Assembly (NCBI GenBank): GCA_023435335.1
Contig: JAEYRU010000197.1
Coordinates: 1 to 37,599 of the forward strand
Length of the DNA stretch: 37,599 nt
Source: Pseudomonadota bacterium
GTDB lineage: Bacteria > Pseudomonadota > Alphaproteobacteria > Rhizobiales > Rhizobiaceae
Direction of reading: 5' to 3'
Part shown: positions 7,717 to 14,676 of the stretch, in pieces
How positions within the stretch are numbered: position 1 is the first letter of the stretch
Layout of the letters: each line of letters opens with the position of its first letter
The notes under the pieces: model-generated
The model's input: only the letters and a program-made list of their open reading frames with translations
What the model was told of the DNA's origin: nothing
Database searches by the model: none
Program-made: the position numbers and the translations under genes

Positions 7717-9228
7717 ATGAGAGCACGGGTCACGGCCAGCGCGGCCTATACGATCGCGGAGATTGACAAGCGCCTCTACGGGTCCTTTCTCGAACATCTG
7801 GGCCGCGCGGTCTACACGGGGATCTACGAACCTGGCCACGAGCAGGCCGATGCGCAGGGCATGCGCAAGGATGTGATCGAGCTCGTGCGCGCGCTCGACA
7901 CGCCGATCTGCCGCTATCCGGGCGGCAATTTCGTTTCCGCCTATAACTGGGAAGACGGTATCGGGCCGAAGGAGGGCCGGCCGAAGCGACTGGACCTCGC
8001 CTGGCGCACGACCGAATCCAACCAGGTCGGCATTCACGAGTTCGCCGACTGGGCCCAGAAGGCTGGCACCGAAATGATGCTCGCCGTCAACCTCGGCTCG
8101 CGCGGCCTCGACGAGGCGCGGGCCTTCGTGGAATACGTCAACCATCCCGGCGGCACCTATTGGTCGGACCTGCGCGCCAGGAACGGACGCAAGGATCCGT
8201 GGAACTGCCGGCTCTGGTGCCTCGGCAACGAGATGGACGGCCCCTGGCAGGTCGGCCACAAGTCGGCGGCCCAGTATGGCCATCTCGCCAACGAGACGGC
8301 CAAGGCGCTGCGCGGGCTGGACCCGACACTGGAACTCGTGGTCTGCGGCTCTTCGCACTCCAACATGCCGACCTATCCGCAATGGGAAGCAACGGTTCTG
8401 GAGGCGACCTACGACCAGGTCGACTACATCTCGCTGCATATGTACTTCGAAAACTACGAGAAGAATACGCAGGAGTACCTCGCCCTGCCTGCGAAGCTCG
8501 ACCGCTACATTGGCACGGTCTCGGGCGTGATCGACTACGTGAAGGCCAAGAGCCGCTCGAAGCGAGATGTGAGGATCTCCTTCGACGAATGGAACGTCTG
8601 GTACCATCAGCGCAGGCAGGACGCGGAACGCATGCGCACGTGGGACTGGCCGGAGGCCCCGCGCCTTTTGGAGGATATCTACAATTTCGAGGACGTGCTG
8701 CAGGTCGGCTGCATCATCAACACCTTCATCCGCCGTTCGGACGTGGTGCGGATCGCCTGCATCGCCCAGCTCGTGAACGTGATCGCGCCGATCATGACGG
8801 AACCGGGAGGTCCGGCCTGGCGGCAGACGATCTACTGGCCCTTCATGCTGGCTTCCAGGCACGGGCGCGGCACGGCACTGCAACTCGCCGTCGACGTGCC
8901 GACATATGATGCGGCGGTCGCGGACAAGGTGCCCTGGCTGGACATCGCGGGAACTTATGACGCGGATGCCGGCACGCTGACATTCTTCGCGGTCAACCGC
9001 CACGCGTCCGAAATCATCGAGACCGACATTGCGCTTGAACGCTTCGTGGCCAAGACGGTCGAGCACACGATCATCCGCCACGACGATCTCGAGGCGACGA
9101 ACACGATGCTGGCGCCAGACAACGTCTCGCCGAAGAAGGCTGCCGGCGCCACGCTCGGCGGCAAGGGCGTCGCGCTGACGCTGCCGCCGCATTCGTACTC
9201 GATGGTCCGGGTTATGCTTCAGGCATGA
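7717..9228 (+). CDS. abfA: Alpha-L-arabinofuranosidase, GH51
   Basis: A 503-residue enzyme with no signal peptide, so it acts in the cytoplasm. GH51 enzymes remove terminal L-arabinofuranose from arabinan, arabinoxylan and their oligosaccharides with retention. Family motifs are GSFLEHLGRAVYTGIYEPGH near residue 23, CRYPGGNFVSAYNWEDGIGP near 65, and LGNEMDGPWQ with the acid/base Glu172. The nucleophile Glu291 lies in SFDEWNVWY. These positions fit Geobacillus AbfA (Glu175 and Glu294). An (alpha/beta)8 barrel is followed by a C-terminal beta-sandwich. The ATG at 7717 has GGGAGGGG before it. The adjacent importer would bring short arabino-oligosaccharides to the enzyme; no extracellular arabinanase is present in the window. 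Confidence 0.95.
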   Translation: MRARVTASAAYTIAEIDKRLYGSFLEHLGRAVYTGIYEPGHEQADAQGMRKDVIELVRALDTPICRYPGGNFVSAYNWEDGIGPKEGRPKRLDLAWRTTESNQVGIHEFADWAQKAGTEMMLAVNLGSRGLDEARAFVEYVNHPGGTYWSDLRARNGRKDPWNCRLWCLGNEMDGPWQVGHKSAAQYGHLANETAKALRGLDPTLELVVCGSSHSNMPTYPQWEATVLEATYDQVDYISLHMYFENYEKNTQEYLALPAKLDRYIGTVSGVIDYVKAKSRSKRDVRISFDEWNVWYHQRRQDAERMRTWDWPEAPRLLEDIYNFEDVLQVGCIINTFIRRSDVVRIACIAQLVNVIAPIMTEPGGPAWRQTIYWPFMLASRHGRGTALQLAVDVPTYDAAVADKVPWLDIAGTYDADAGTLTFFAVNRHASEIIETDIALERFVAKTVEHTIIRHDDLEATNTMLAPDNVSPKKAAGATLGGKGVALTLPPHSYSMVRVMLQA

Positions 9229-9248
9229 GTATCCGGAACTCCGATACA
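9229..9248 (+). promoter_or_regulatory. Candidate operator C before the importer genes
   Basis: GTATCCGGAACTCCGATACA begins directly after the arabinofuranosidase stop codon and 109 bases before the binding-protein gene. It is an imperfect palindrome, GTATC-N9-GATAC. It is the clearest copy of the motif also found at 6617-6636 and 7657-7676, with a half-similar copy at 13502-13521. Confidence 0.5.
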
Positions 9249-9262
9249 TACCGCCAAGTCGG

Positions 9263-9290
9263 TTGCACTGGTGTGTGTTTGGTGTAGCAT
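9263..9290 (+). promoter_or_regulatory. Possible promoter of the importer genes
   Basis: TTGCAC (9263-9268) and TAGCAT (9285-9290) are separated by 16 bases. The match to the sigma-70 consensus is modest. It lies just downstream of operator C and 47 bases before the ATG of the binding-protein gene. Confidence 0.3.
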
Positions 9291-9337
9291 GAGGTGTGCG
9301 ACAGCGGTTCAATCGCTGCAAACGGGAGGAAACGGAC

Positions 9338-10612
9338 ATGAACTTTCGAAGGTTGATGGCGACCGTCCTGGTCGCCACCGGCGGCCTGTGGGCCGGTGCG
9401 GCGCATTCCGAGGAAACTGTCGTCTGGTGGGATTTCCTGGGCGGCGGCGACGGCGTGCGGATGAAAAAGCTCATCGAGGATTTCAACGCAGCCCATACCG
9501 GCAAGATCAAGATCGACGCGACGACGCTGGAATGGGGCACGCCTTTCTATACCAAGGTGCAGACCTCTGCCGCCGTGGGCGAGGCGCCTGACGTGATGAC
9601 CTATCACGCGAGCCGCATTCCGCTTGCCGTGAGCCAGAACATCCTGGACGAGATCACGCCCGCGGACTGGGAGGCGATGAAGCTCGGCGAGGACGACTTC
9701 GCCGCTGCGACCTGGGACGCCGTCTCGATCGATGGCAAGCAATACGCCGTCCCGCTCGATACGCACCCGATCGTGCTCTACTACAACCGGGACCTGCTAA
9801 AGAAGGCCGGCAAGCTCGACGCCGACGGCAAGCCGATGGGTCTCGGGTCCGGGGACGAATTCAATGAAACGCTGAAGGCGCTGAAGGACGCCGGCGTCGC
9901 CTTCCCGCTGGCCTCGGTGACGGGTAGCGGCAACTTCATGTTCCGCACGATCTATTCATTCATGTGCCAGCAGGACGGCGAATTGCTGACCGACGGCGAA
10001 TTCCTGAAGGGCGACAACGCCGACAAGCTGAAAAATTCGCTCAGCGTGCTGGCCGACTGGACCAAGGGTGGCTTCCAGTCGACCTACACCAACTATCCGG
10101 CCACGGTCGCCCTTTTCACTTCGGGCGAGGCGGCGCTGATGATCAACGGCGTCTGGGAAGTGCCGACCATGACCGACATGGCCAGCCAGGGCAAGCTGTT
10201 CGACTGGGGCGCGATTGAGCTGCCGGTCATCTTCGACAAGCCCTGCACCTATGCCGACAGCCACACCTTCGCCATCCCGAAGAACAGGGGCAAGGAGCTT
10301 TCTGCTGAAAAGCGCGCGGCGGTGCTGGAAGTGATCTCGTGGATCGACAACCAGTCGCTGTTCTGGGCAACGGCCGGCCACATCCCCGCCTACAAGGGGG
10401 TCACGGATTCGGCCGAATACAAGGCGATGGAGCCCAACGCGACCTATTCGACGCTGACGGCCAACATGATCTTCGACCCCAAGTCAAAGCTGGCCGGCAT
10501 CGCGGGGCCCATCTATGACGTGATGGCGACGCATTTCGTGCCGGTTCTGAATGGCGAGAAGGATCCGGGCGAGGCTGTCGAAGCGATCAAGGAAGAGTTG
10601 AACGCACTGTAA
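9338..10612 (+). CDS. Extracellular solute-binding protein, family 1, of the arabino-oligosaccharide importer
   Basis: A 424-residue secreted protein with an N-terminal signal peptide (MNFRRLMATVLVATGG through GAAHS, cleaved before EETVVWW). The mature start, a VVWWDFLGGGDG stretch and an LIEDFNAAHTGKIKI stretch are typical of CUT1 binding proteins of the MalE/AraN type. The ATG at 9338 is chosen because GGGAGG lies 8 bases before it; an earlier GTG at 9296 would spoil the signal peptide. Many aromatic residues (Trp, Tyr, Phe) fit binding of an oligosaccharide. It follows the GH51 gene and precedes two permease genes. Arabinofuranosyl oligosaccharide is the likely ligand, inferred from the neighbours. 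Confidence 0.9.
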   Translation: MNFRRLMATVLVATGGLWAGAAHSEETVVWWDFLGGGDGVRMKKLIEDFNAAHTGKIKIDATTLEWGTPFYTKVQTSAAVGEAPDVMTYHASRIPLAVSQNILDEITPADWEAMKLGEDDFAAATWDAVSIDGKQYAVPLDTHPIVLYYNRDLLKKAGKLDADGKPMGLGSGDEFNETLKALKDAGVAFPLASVTGSGNFMFRTIYSFMCQQDGELLTDGEFLKGDNADKLKNSLSVLADWTKGGFQSTYTNYPATVALFTSGEAALMINGVWEVPTMTDMASQGKLFDWGAIELPVIFDKPCTYADSHTFAIPKNRGKELSAEKRAAVLEVISWIDNQSLFWATAGHIPAYKGVTDSAEYKAMEPNATYSTLTANMIFDPKSKLAGIAGPIYDVMATHFVPVLNGEKDPGEAVEAIKEELNAL

Positions 10613-10627
10613 CGCCCTCCCAAGCGA

Positions 10628-10657
10628 GGGGCCGTCCCGGACCTGCGGGGCGGCCCC
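10628..10657 (+). terminator. Intercistronic hairpin after the binding-protein gene
   Basis: A 12-bp stem with one G-U pair (GGGGCCGTCCCG at 10628-10639 with CGGGGCGGCCCC at 10646-10657) and a 6-base loop. It lies 15 bases after the stop codon, before the first permease gene, and has no T-run. In binding-protein-dependent operons such stems usually protect the upstream mRNA from 3' decay or partly stop transcription, which keeps binding protein in excess over permease. Confidence 0.7.
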
Positions 10658-10675
10658 GATTCCGCGAGGTCACGC

Positions 10676-11560
10676 ATGCTGCGCAATCGGCGCAAGGACT
10701 TTCTGATCGCGCTCGTGCTCATCGCGCCGTTCGTCGCGACATACGCCCTCGTTTTCATCTACCCGACCATCCAGATGTTCCGGATTTCCTTCACGGACGC
10801 GCCACTTATCGGTGAGGGTTCCTGGGTCGGCGTGGAGAACTACACCCGTCTCCCGAAGGACCCGCGCTTCCGGACGGCCTTCTGGAACACTGCGTATTTC
10901 GTCCTGCTGTCAGTCGCCCCAGGCACCCTGATCGCGCTCGCCATATCGCTCGGCATCGCGCGTCTGCGCGGCCGGGTGCAGGCGCTCGTGCTGGCGTTGT
11001 TCTTCCTGCCCTACATCCTGCCGGTCTCGGTGGTCTTCCGCATCTGGGAGTGGACCATGAACTTCCAGTTCGGCATCGGAATGCATGTGCTCGACTGGCT
11101 GGGGCTGCGGCGTCTGCCAGTCTTCGAGACGTCCACCTGGTTCATGCCGGCCGTCGCGGCGGTGACGATCTGGTGGACGGCAGGGTTCTCGATCCTGTTG
11201 TTCCTGGCCGGCTTGCGCGCCATTCCCGTCGAGATCTACGAAGCGGCCGCGCTGGACAACGCCTCGCGCTGGGCGACCTTCCGCAGGATAACCTGGCCGC
11301 TTCTCTGGCCCGTGACCGCGCTCGTCTTCACCATTCAGTTGATCCTGCAACTGAAGATATTCGACCAGGTCTACCTGTTCACCTGGGACACGCGGCCGAA
11401 CGACAACCTCGTGCTGGTCTACTACATCTTCCAGCGCGCCTTTCAGATGGACCAGGGCGGGCGAGCCGCGGCCGCGGCCGTAGTCCTGTTCGTCATGGTC
11501 GTGGTGGTCGCCGTGGTGCAATTCCAGGTCCTGCGGTTGGCGGGAGGTCGCAAGCGATGA
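10676..11560 (+). CDS. CUT1-type ABC importer permease (MalF/UgpA/AraP family)
   Basis: A 294-residue inner-membrane protein with six predicted helices: the first at about 13-30 (FLIALVLIAPFVATYALVF), then four in the core and the last near the C-terminus. The cytoplasmic EAA loop reads EIYEAAALDNASRWATFRRITWPLL. The position usually held by glycine in the EAA motif is asparagine here, as in the partner permease. The ATG at 10676 has GAGGT before it. It forms the channel with the product of 11557-12399, and the ATPase is encoded on the other strand at 12408-13484. Substrate inferred from the arabinofuranosidase next door. Confidence 0.92.
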   Translation: MLRNRRKDFLIALVLIAPFVATYALVFIYPTIQMFRISFTDAPLIGEGSWVGVENYTRLPKDPRFRTAFWNTAYFVLLSVAPGTLIALAISLGIARLRGRVQALVLALFFLPYILPVSVVFRIWEWTMNFQFGIGMHVLDWLGLRRLPVFETSTWFMPAVAAVTIWWTAGFSILLFLAGLRAIPVEIYEAAALDNASRWATFRRITWPLLWPVTALVFTIQLILQLKIFDQVYLFTWDTRPNDNLVLVYYIFQRAFQMDQGGRAAAAAVVLFVMVVVVAVVQFQVLRLAGGRKR

Positions 11561-12399
11561 ACGCGCAGGCCGCACAGCGCTGGAACCTCGCCGGAGCGCT
11601 GATCACCTTTGCCACGATCGTCTGCGCCATCATCTGGGCGTTTCCGCTCTACTGGGGCGTGATAACGTCGCTGAAACCCGAAGACGAGGTGATCCGGCCA
11701 TACATCGAACTGTGGCCCGATACGCTGACCTTCCAGCACTACGTCTTCGCCGTCACCAACACGCAGATCGGCGCCTGGTACGTCAATTCGATCGCCGTGG
11801 CCGTCGGAGTCACGGTGCTGACGATTGCGACCTCGATCCTGTGCGGCTATGCGATCTCGCAACTGAGATTCCCCGGCCGGGCCGCCTTGTGGTGGCTCAT
11901 CCTGGCAAGCTTCATGGTTCCGGGCCAGGCGCTGATCATCAATCATTTCGTGCTGGTTGCCGATCTCGGGCTGATCAATACCTGGGCGGGAATCATGCTG
12001 CCGCAGTTGATCCACCCCGTCATCATCATCGTGTACAAGCAATTCTTCGATCAGGTGCCGCGTGATTTCCGCGAGGCCGCGGTGATGGACAACGCGTCCG
12101 AGTTCGCCATCCTGTTCAAGGTCTATCTGCCGATGAACTGGGGCGTCACGACTGCCCTGGCGATCGTCTGCTTCATCTGGACCTGGAACGCATTCCTGTG
12201 GCCGTTCCTGTCCGTGACGCGTACGGAAATGATGACGATCACGGTTGGCATCACCCAGGTCAACGACAGTTTCGGCATCTTCTACGCCCGGCGACTGGCA
12301 GCGGCGGTTCTAGCAGGTCTGCCGGTCGCGCTGGCCTACCTGCTGTTCCAGCGCCGGGTGACCGAGGCGATCACGCTTTCGGCCGGCATCAAGGGCTGA
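11557..12399 (+). CDS. CUT1-type ABC importer permease (MalG/UgpE/AraQ family)
   Basis: A 280-residue inner-membrane protein with six helices. It starts at the ATG at 11557, which overlaps the TGA of the first permease (ATGA), with GGGAGG nearby. An in-frame extension upstream runs over the other permease and is rejected. The EAA loop reads REAAVMDNASEFAILFKVYLPMN, again with asparagine at the usual glycine position. The start (AFPLYWGVITSLKPEDEV) and the end (LFQRRVTEAITLSAGIKG) are typical of the MalG group. Its stop is only 8 bases from the stop of the convergent ATPase gene. Confidence 0.92.
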   Translation: MNAQAAQRWNLAGALITFATIVCAIIWAFPLYWGVITSLKPEDEVIRPYIELWPDTLTFQHYVFAVTNTQIGAWYVNSIAVAVGVTVLTIATSILCGYAISQLRFPGRAALWWLILASFMVPGQALIINHFVLVADLGLINTWAGIMLPQLIHPVIIIVYKQFFDQVPRDFREAAVMDNASEFAILFKVYLPMNWGVTTALAIVCFIWTWNAFLWPFLSVTRTEMMTITVGITQVNDSFGIFYARRLAAAVLAGLPVALAYLLFQRRVTEAITLSAGIKG

Positions 12400-12417
12400 G
12401 GCTGAGCCTACTCAGTC
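12400..12417. terminator. Small hairpin at the convergent stops
   Basis: GGCTGAG (12400-12406) and CTCAGTC (12411-12417) pair over 7 bp with one G-U pair and a 4-base loop. It spans the gap between the second permease and the ATPase gene, and reaches into the end of the ATPase gene. It could act as a weak bidirectional terminator. Confidence 0.35.
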
Positions 12418-13484
12418 GCGTGCCAGGTCGAGCCGTCGGCCGCGAAAAGGTGCAGCGCAGAGGGGTCGAAGCGCAGACGCACCGCGCCGCCCGGCTCCAC
12501 GGTCGAAAGACCGCGGTCCTGCGCGGTCACCTGCGTGCCGTCGGCCAGGCGCGCATGCACCAGCGTGCGCTCACCGAGGCGTTCCACCACGGTAGCGGTG
12601 GCCGTCGTTTCGCCGCCATCGGCGACGACACTCAGCGCCTCGGGTCGCACGCCAAGTTCGCGCCAGTCGGTGCCGGCGGGGGCGCCCCGCAGTTCCACCA
12701 GCGAGCCGTCGGGGAGCTTTGCATTCAGCCGGTCTCCCGACCCGGAAAGGGTGATGGGCAGGATGTTCATGGCCGGCGAGCCGACGAAGGTGGCGACGAA
12801 GCGCGAAGCCGGTTTGGAGTAGACCTCCATCGGCGTGCCCACCTGCTCGATGCGGCAGTCATTGAGAACGACAATGCGGTCGGCCAGGGTCATCGCCTCG
12901 ACCTGGTCGTGGGTCACGTACACCATGGTCGACTTCAGTCGCTGGTGCAATTCGGCAAGCTCCACGCGCGTGCGCGCGCGCAATGCCGCGTCGAGATTGG
13001 AGAGCGGCTCGTCGAACAGGAAGGCCTTCGGCTCCTTCACGATCGCGCGTCCGATCGCCACGCGCTGGCGCTGGCCGCCTGACAGTTGCGCAGGACGGCG
13101 CTGCAGAAGGGATTCCATCTCCAGAATGCGTGCGGCTTCCGCGATGCGCCGCTTGATCTCGTTCGGGGCGATGCCGATGTTCTTGAGCCCGAATGCCATG
13201 TTCTCGGCCACGGTCATGTGCGGGTAGAGTGCGTAGTTCTGGAACACCATCGCGACGTTGCGCTTGCCGGGCGCAAGGGTCTCGGAACGGACGTCGCCGA
13301 TGAGGAGCGCGCCTTCGTCGATGCGTTCCAGGCCGGCTATCATGCGAAGCAGCGTGGTTTTTCCGGAACCCGAAGGACCGAGGAAGACGACCAGTTCCCC
13401 GGAAGCGATATCCAGGCTCACGTCGCGGATCACCTCGACGCTGCCGAAGCGTTTCGAGACTCGCGAGAGCGAGATAGCGGCCAT
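12408..13484 (-). CDS. Sugar ABC importer ATPase, MalK/UgpC/MsmX type
   Basis: A 358-residue ATPase. Walker A GPSGSGKT is at 36-43, the Q-loop at FQNYALYPHM (81-90), signature LSGGQRQ at 134-140, Walker B AFLFDEP at 154-160 with catalytic Glu159, and the H-loop at YVTHDQVEAM. Residues from about 240 form the C-terminal OB/TOBE domain of CUT1 ATPases. GGAGGAG lies 8 to 9 bases before the ATG at 13484. The gene faces the importer operon but supplies its missing ATPase, so it is likely to work with the permeases at 10676-12399. MsmX-type ATPases can serve several importers, so it may not be dedicated. A copy of the candidate operator lies just upstream. Confidence 0.94.
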   Translation of the reverse strand: MAAISLSRVSKRFGSVEVIRDVSLDIASGELVVFLGPSGSGKTTLLRMIAGLERIDEGALLIGDVRSETLAPGKRNVAMVFQNYALYPHMTVAENMAFGLKNIGIAPNEIKRRIAEAARILEMESLLQRRPAQLSGGQRQRVAIGRAIVKEPKAFLFDEPLSNLDAALRARTRVELAELHQRLKSTMVYVTHDQVEAMTLADRIVVLNDCRIEQVGTPMEVYSKPASRFVATFVGSPAMNILPITLSGSGDRLNAKLPDGSLVELRGAPAGTDWRELGVRPEALSVVADGGETTATATVVERLGERTLVHARLADGTQVTAQDRGLSTVEPGGAVRLRFDPSALHLFAADGSTWHATE

Positions 13485-13501
13485 CCTGTTGCTCCTCCGT
13501 T

Positions 13502-13528
13502 TGTTCCATCATTCCGGATAAGTATCCG
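13502..13528 (-). promoter_or_regulatory. Candidate operator D and palindrome before the ATPase gene
   Basis: CGGATA (13515-13520) and TATCCG (13523-13528) form a perfect palindrome with a 2-base spacer. On the minus strand TTATCCGGAATGATGGAACA (13502-13521) shares TATCCGGAA with operator C at 9229-9248. This would link the oppositely oriented ATPase gene to the same regulator. It starts 18 bases before the ATG. Confidence 0.4.
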
Positions 13529-13658
13529 ATGTCAAGGTTCTCAAGGCCAGACTGACGCGACGATAGTCGAGGCGACCATCCTTGGCATGGCCCGGCGGCG
13601 ACGGCACGTCCGCAAGAGGGTGTCAGCCAGAAACCCACGTGAACTGCGGACCTCGATT
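13529..13658. other. Intergenic stretch with no recognised element
   Basis: This is the left part of the 368-base gap between the divergent ATPase and GntR genes. Short open frames occur, but none has a ribosome binding site or a recognisable product. I see no transposase remnant or RNA gene here. Confidence 0.4.
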
Positions 13659-13680
13659 CCAATACTGTGGCCCAACAAAA
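13659..13680 (+). repeat. Distal copy of a repeat upstream of the GntR gene
   Basis: The segment from CCAAT at 13659 to 13680 ends in TGGCCCAACAAA. The same 12 bases occur at 13812-13823, also after CCAAT and a short spacer. The two copies lie about 146 bases apart and could be paired operator sites for the GntR regulator at 13853. Confidence 0.4.
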
Positions 13681-13779
13681 GCGATCCGGTTAAGGGGGCT
13701 TCCAAGGTATGCGCCCCCATCGCCTCACCACCCCTGTCCAGCGGAACGCATCAATGGCTGCCTTGAGACACAGAAACCG

Positions 13780-13823
13780 TTGACTCCAGCGGCAAGCCTG
13801 CATACCAATTCTGGCCCAACAAA
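13780..13823 (+). promoter_or_regulatory. Candidate GntR promoter with overlapping operator repeat
   Basis: TTGACT (13780-13785) is followed after 17 bases by TACCAA (13803-13808), a weak -10 match. The proximal repeat CCAATTCTGGCCCAACAAA (13805-13823) overlaps that -10 position and contains CCA-N4-TGG. Half-sites of that kind are common for FCD-type GntR proteins. Autoregulation is inferred. Confidence 0.4.
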
Positions 13824-13852
13824 TGACCTGACGTTGCGGCAGGGGATCGGGG

Positions 13853-14587
13853 ATGACGCTCGCCAGCGAAGATCACGGACGGCAACCGGACTTGTCTCCG
13901 GCGCACGGCTCAGCCGTGGATGCCGTCGTGCGGCAGATACGCGGGCTGATCGCGGACGGCGGGCTGAAGGTGGGCGATGCGCTGCCGACCGAGCGCGAGC
14001 TGTGCATCCAGTTCAATGCAAGCCGCAACACCGTGCGCGAGGCGATGCGCATTTTGAAGGCATACGGCCTTGTGGACGTCCGCCCGAAGGTGGGCGCCAC
14101 GATCACCGACAACCGCATGTCGCGGGCCTTCGAGCTCTTCTCGTTCAATACGATGGAGATTAGCCGCAAGACGTTTTCGGACGTGCAGGCACTGCGCGAC
14201 CTGCTCGAGGTCGGATCGGCCGAACAGATACTCGACAGGCTGGGCGACAGCGACGTGGAGGAACTGAAGGCGATCAACGACCGCATGGCAGGCATACACG
14301 ACCTGCAGGAGGCGTCCGAAGTGGACTACTCCTTTCACTTGCGGCTGATCTCTATCCTCGACAACGCCGCCCTTGTCGACGTCTACAAGGTGATGAAGCC
14401 GGTGATCCTGCGGATCATGCAGAAGGGCAAGACCCGGCGGACATTCAAGACCGAAACCTATTCCGAGCATGAAGGCGTTATCGATGCGATGGCGGCGCGC
14501 GACCGTCTTTCCTTTCAGTACAGGCTGCGCGCGCACCTGATGACCGGTTTCAAGCATTTCAGCGAGGAAATGGAGGCCACGGCCTGA
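13853..14587 (+). CDS. GntR-family regulator, FadR/FCD subfamily
   Basis: A 244-residue regulator. The N-terminal winged helix runs from about residue 20: VDAVVRQIRGLIADGGLKVGD, LPTERELCIQFNASRNTVREAMRIL and YGLVDVRPKVGATI. The all-helical FCD ligand domain follows (about 95-235). Its putative metal and ligand residues are in DYSFHLRLI, YSEHEGVID and RAHLMTGFKHF, which supply the histidines usual for this domain. GGGG with a GGATCGGGG run precedes the ATG at 13853. The gene is 89 bases before a sugar-binding-protein gene and in the same direction. It probably controls the importer and lactonase operon that follows. FCD regulators usually sense sugar acids or other carboxylates, which fits a lactone-forming pathway. 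Confidence 0.9.
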   Translation: MTLASEDHGRQPDLSPAHGSAVDAVVRQIRGLIADGGLKVGDALPTERELCIQFNASRNTVREAMRILKAYGLVDVRPKVGATITDNRMSRAFELFSFNTMEISRKTFSDVQALRDLLEVGSAEQILDRLGDSDVEELKAINDRMAGIHDLQEASEVDYSFHLRLISILDNAALVDVYKVMKPVILRIMQKGKTRRTFKTETYSEHEGVIDAMAARDRLSFQYRLRAHLMTGFKHFSEEMEATA

Positions 14588-14676
14588 GGAGGCAGGCGCG
14601 CGGTTCCATGAGGGTGAAGCAGAGCCGAAAGCTTTCCATCCGGTCCACGGACCGACTCAACAAGGGAGGAAATGCC

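Noticed and set aside
7651..9540. A 629-codon open frame on the minus strand across the arabinofuranosidase gene
   Set aside because: It is rich in Arg and His with no recognisable domain, and overlaps a gene with full catalytic motifs. High GC content and codon bias leave this antisense frame open by chance.
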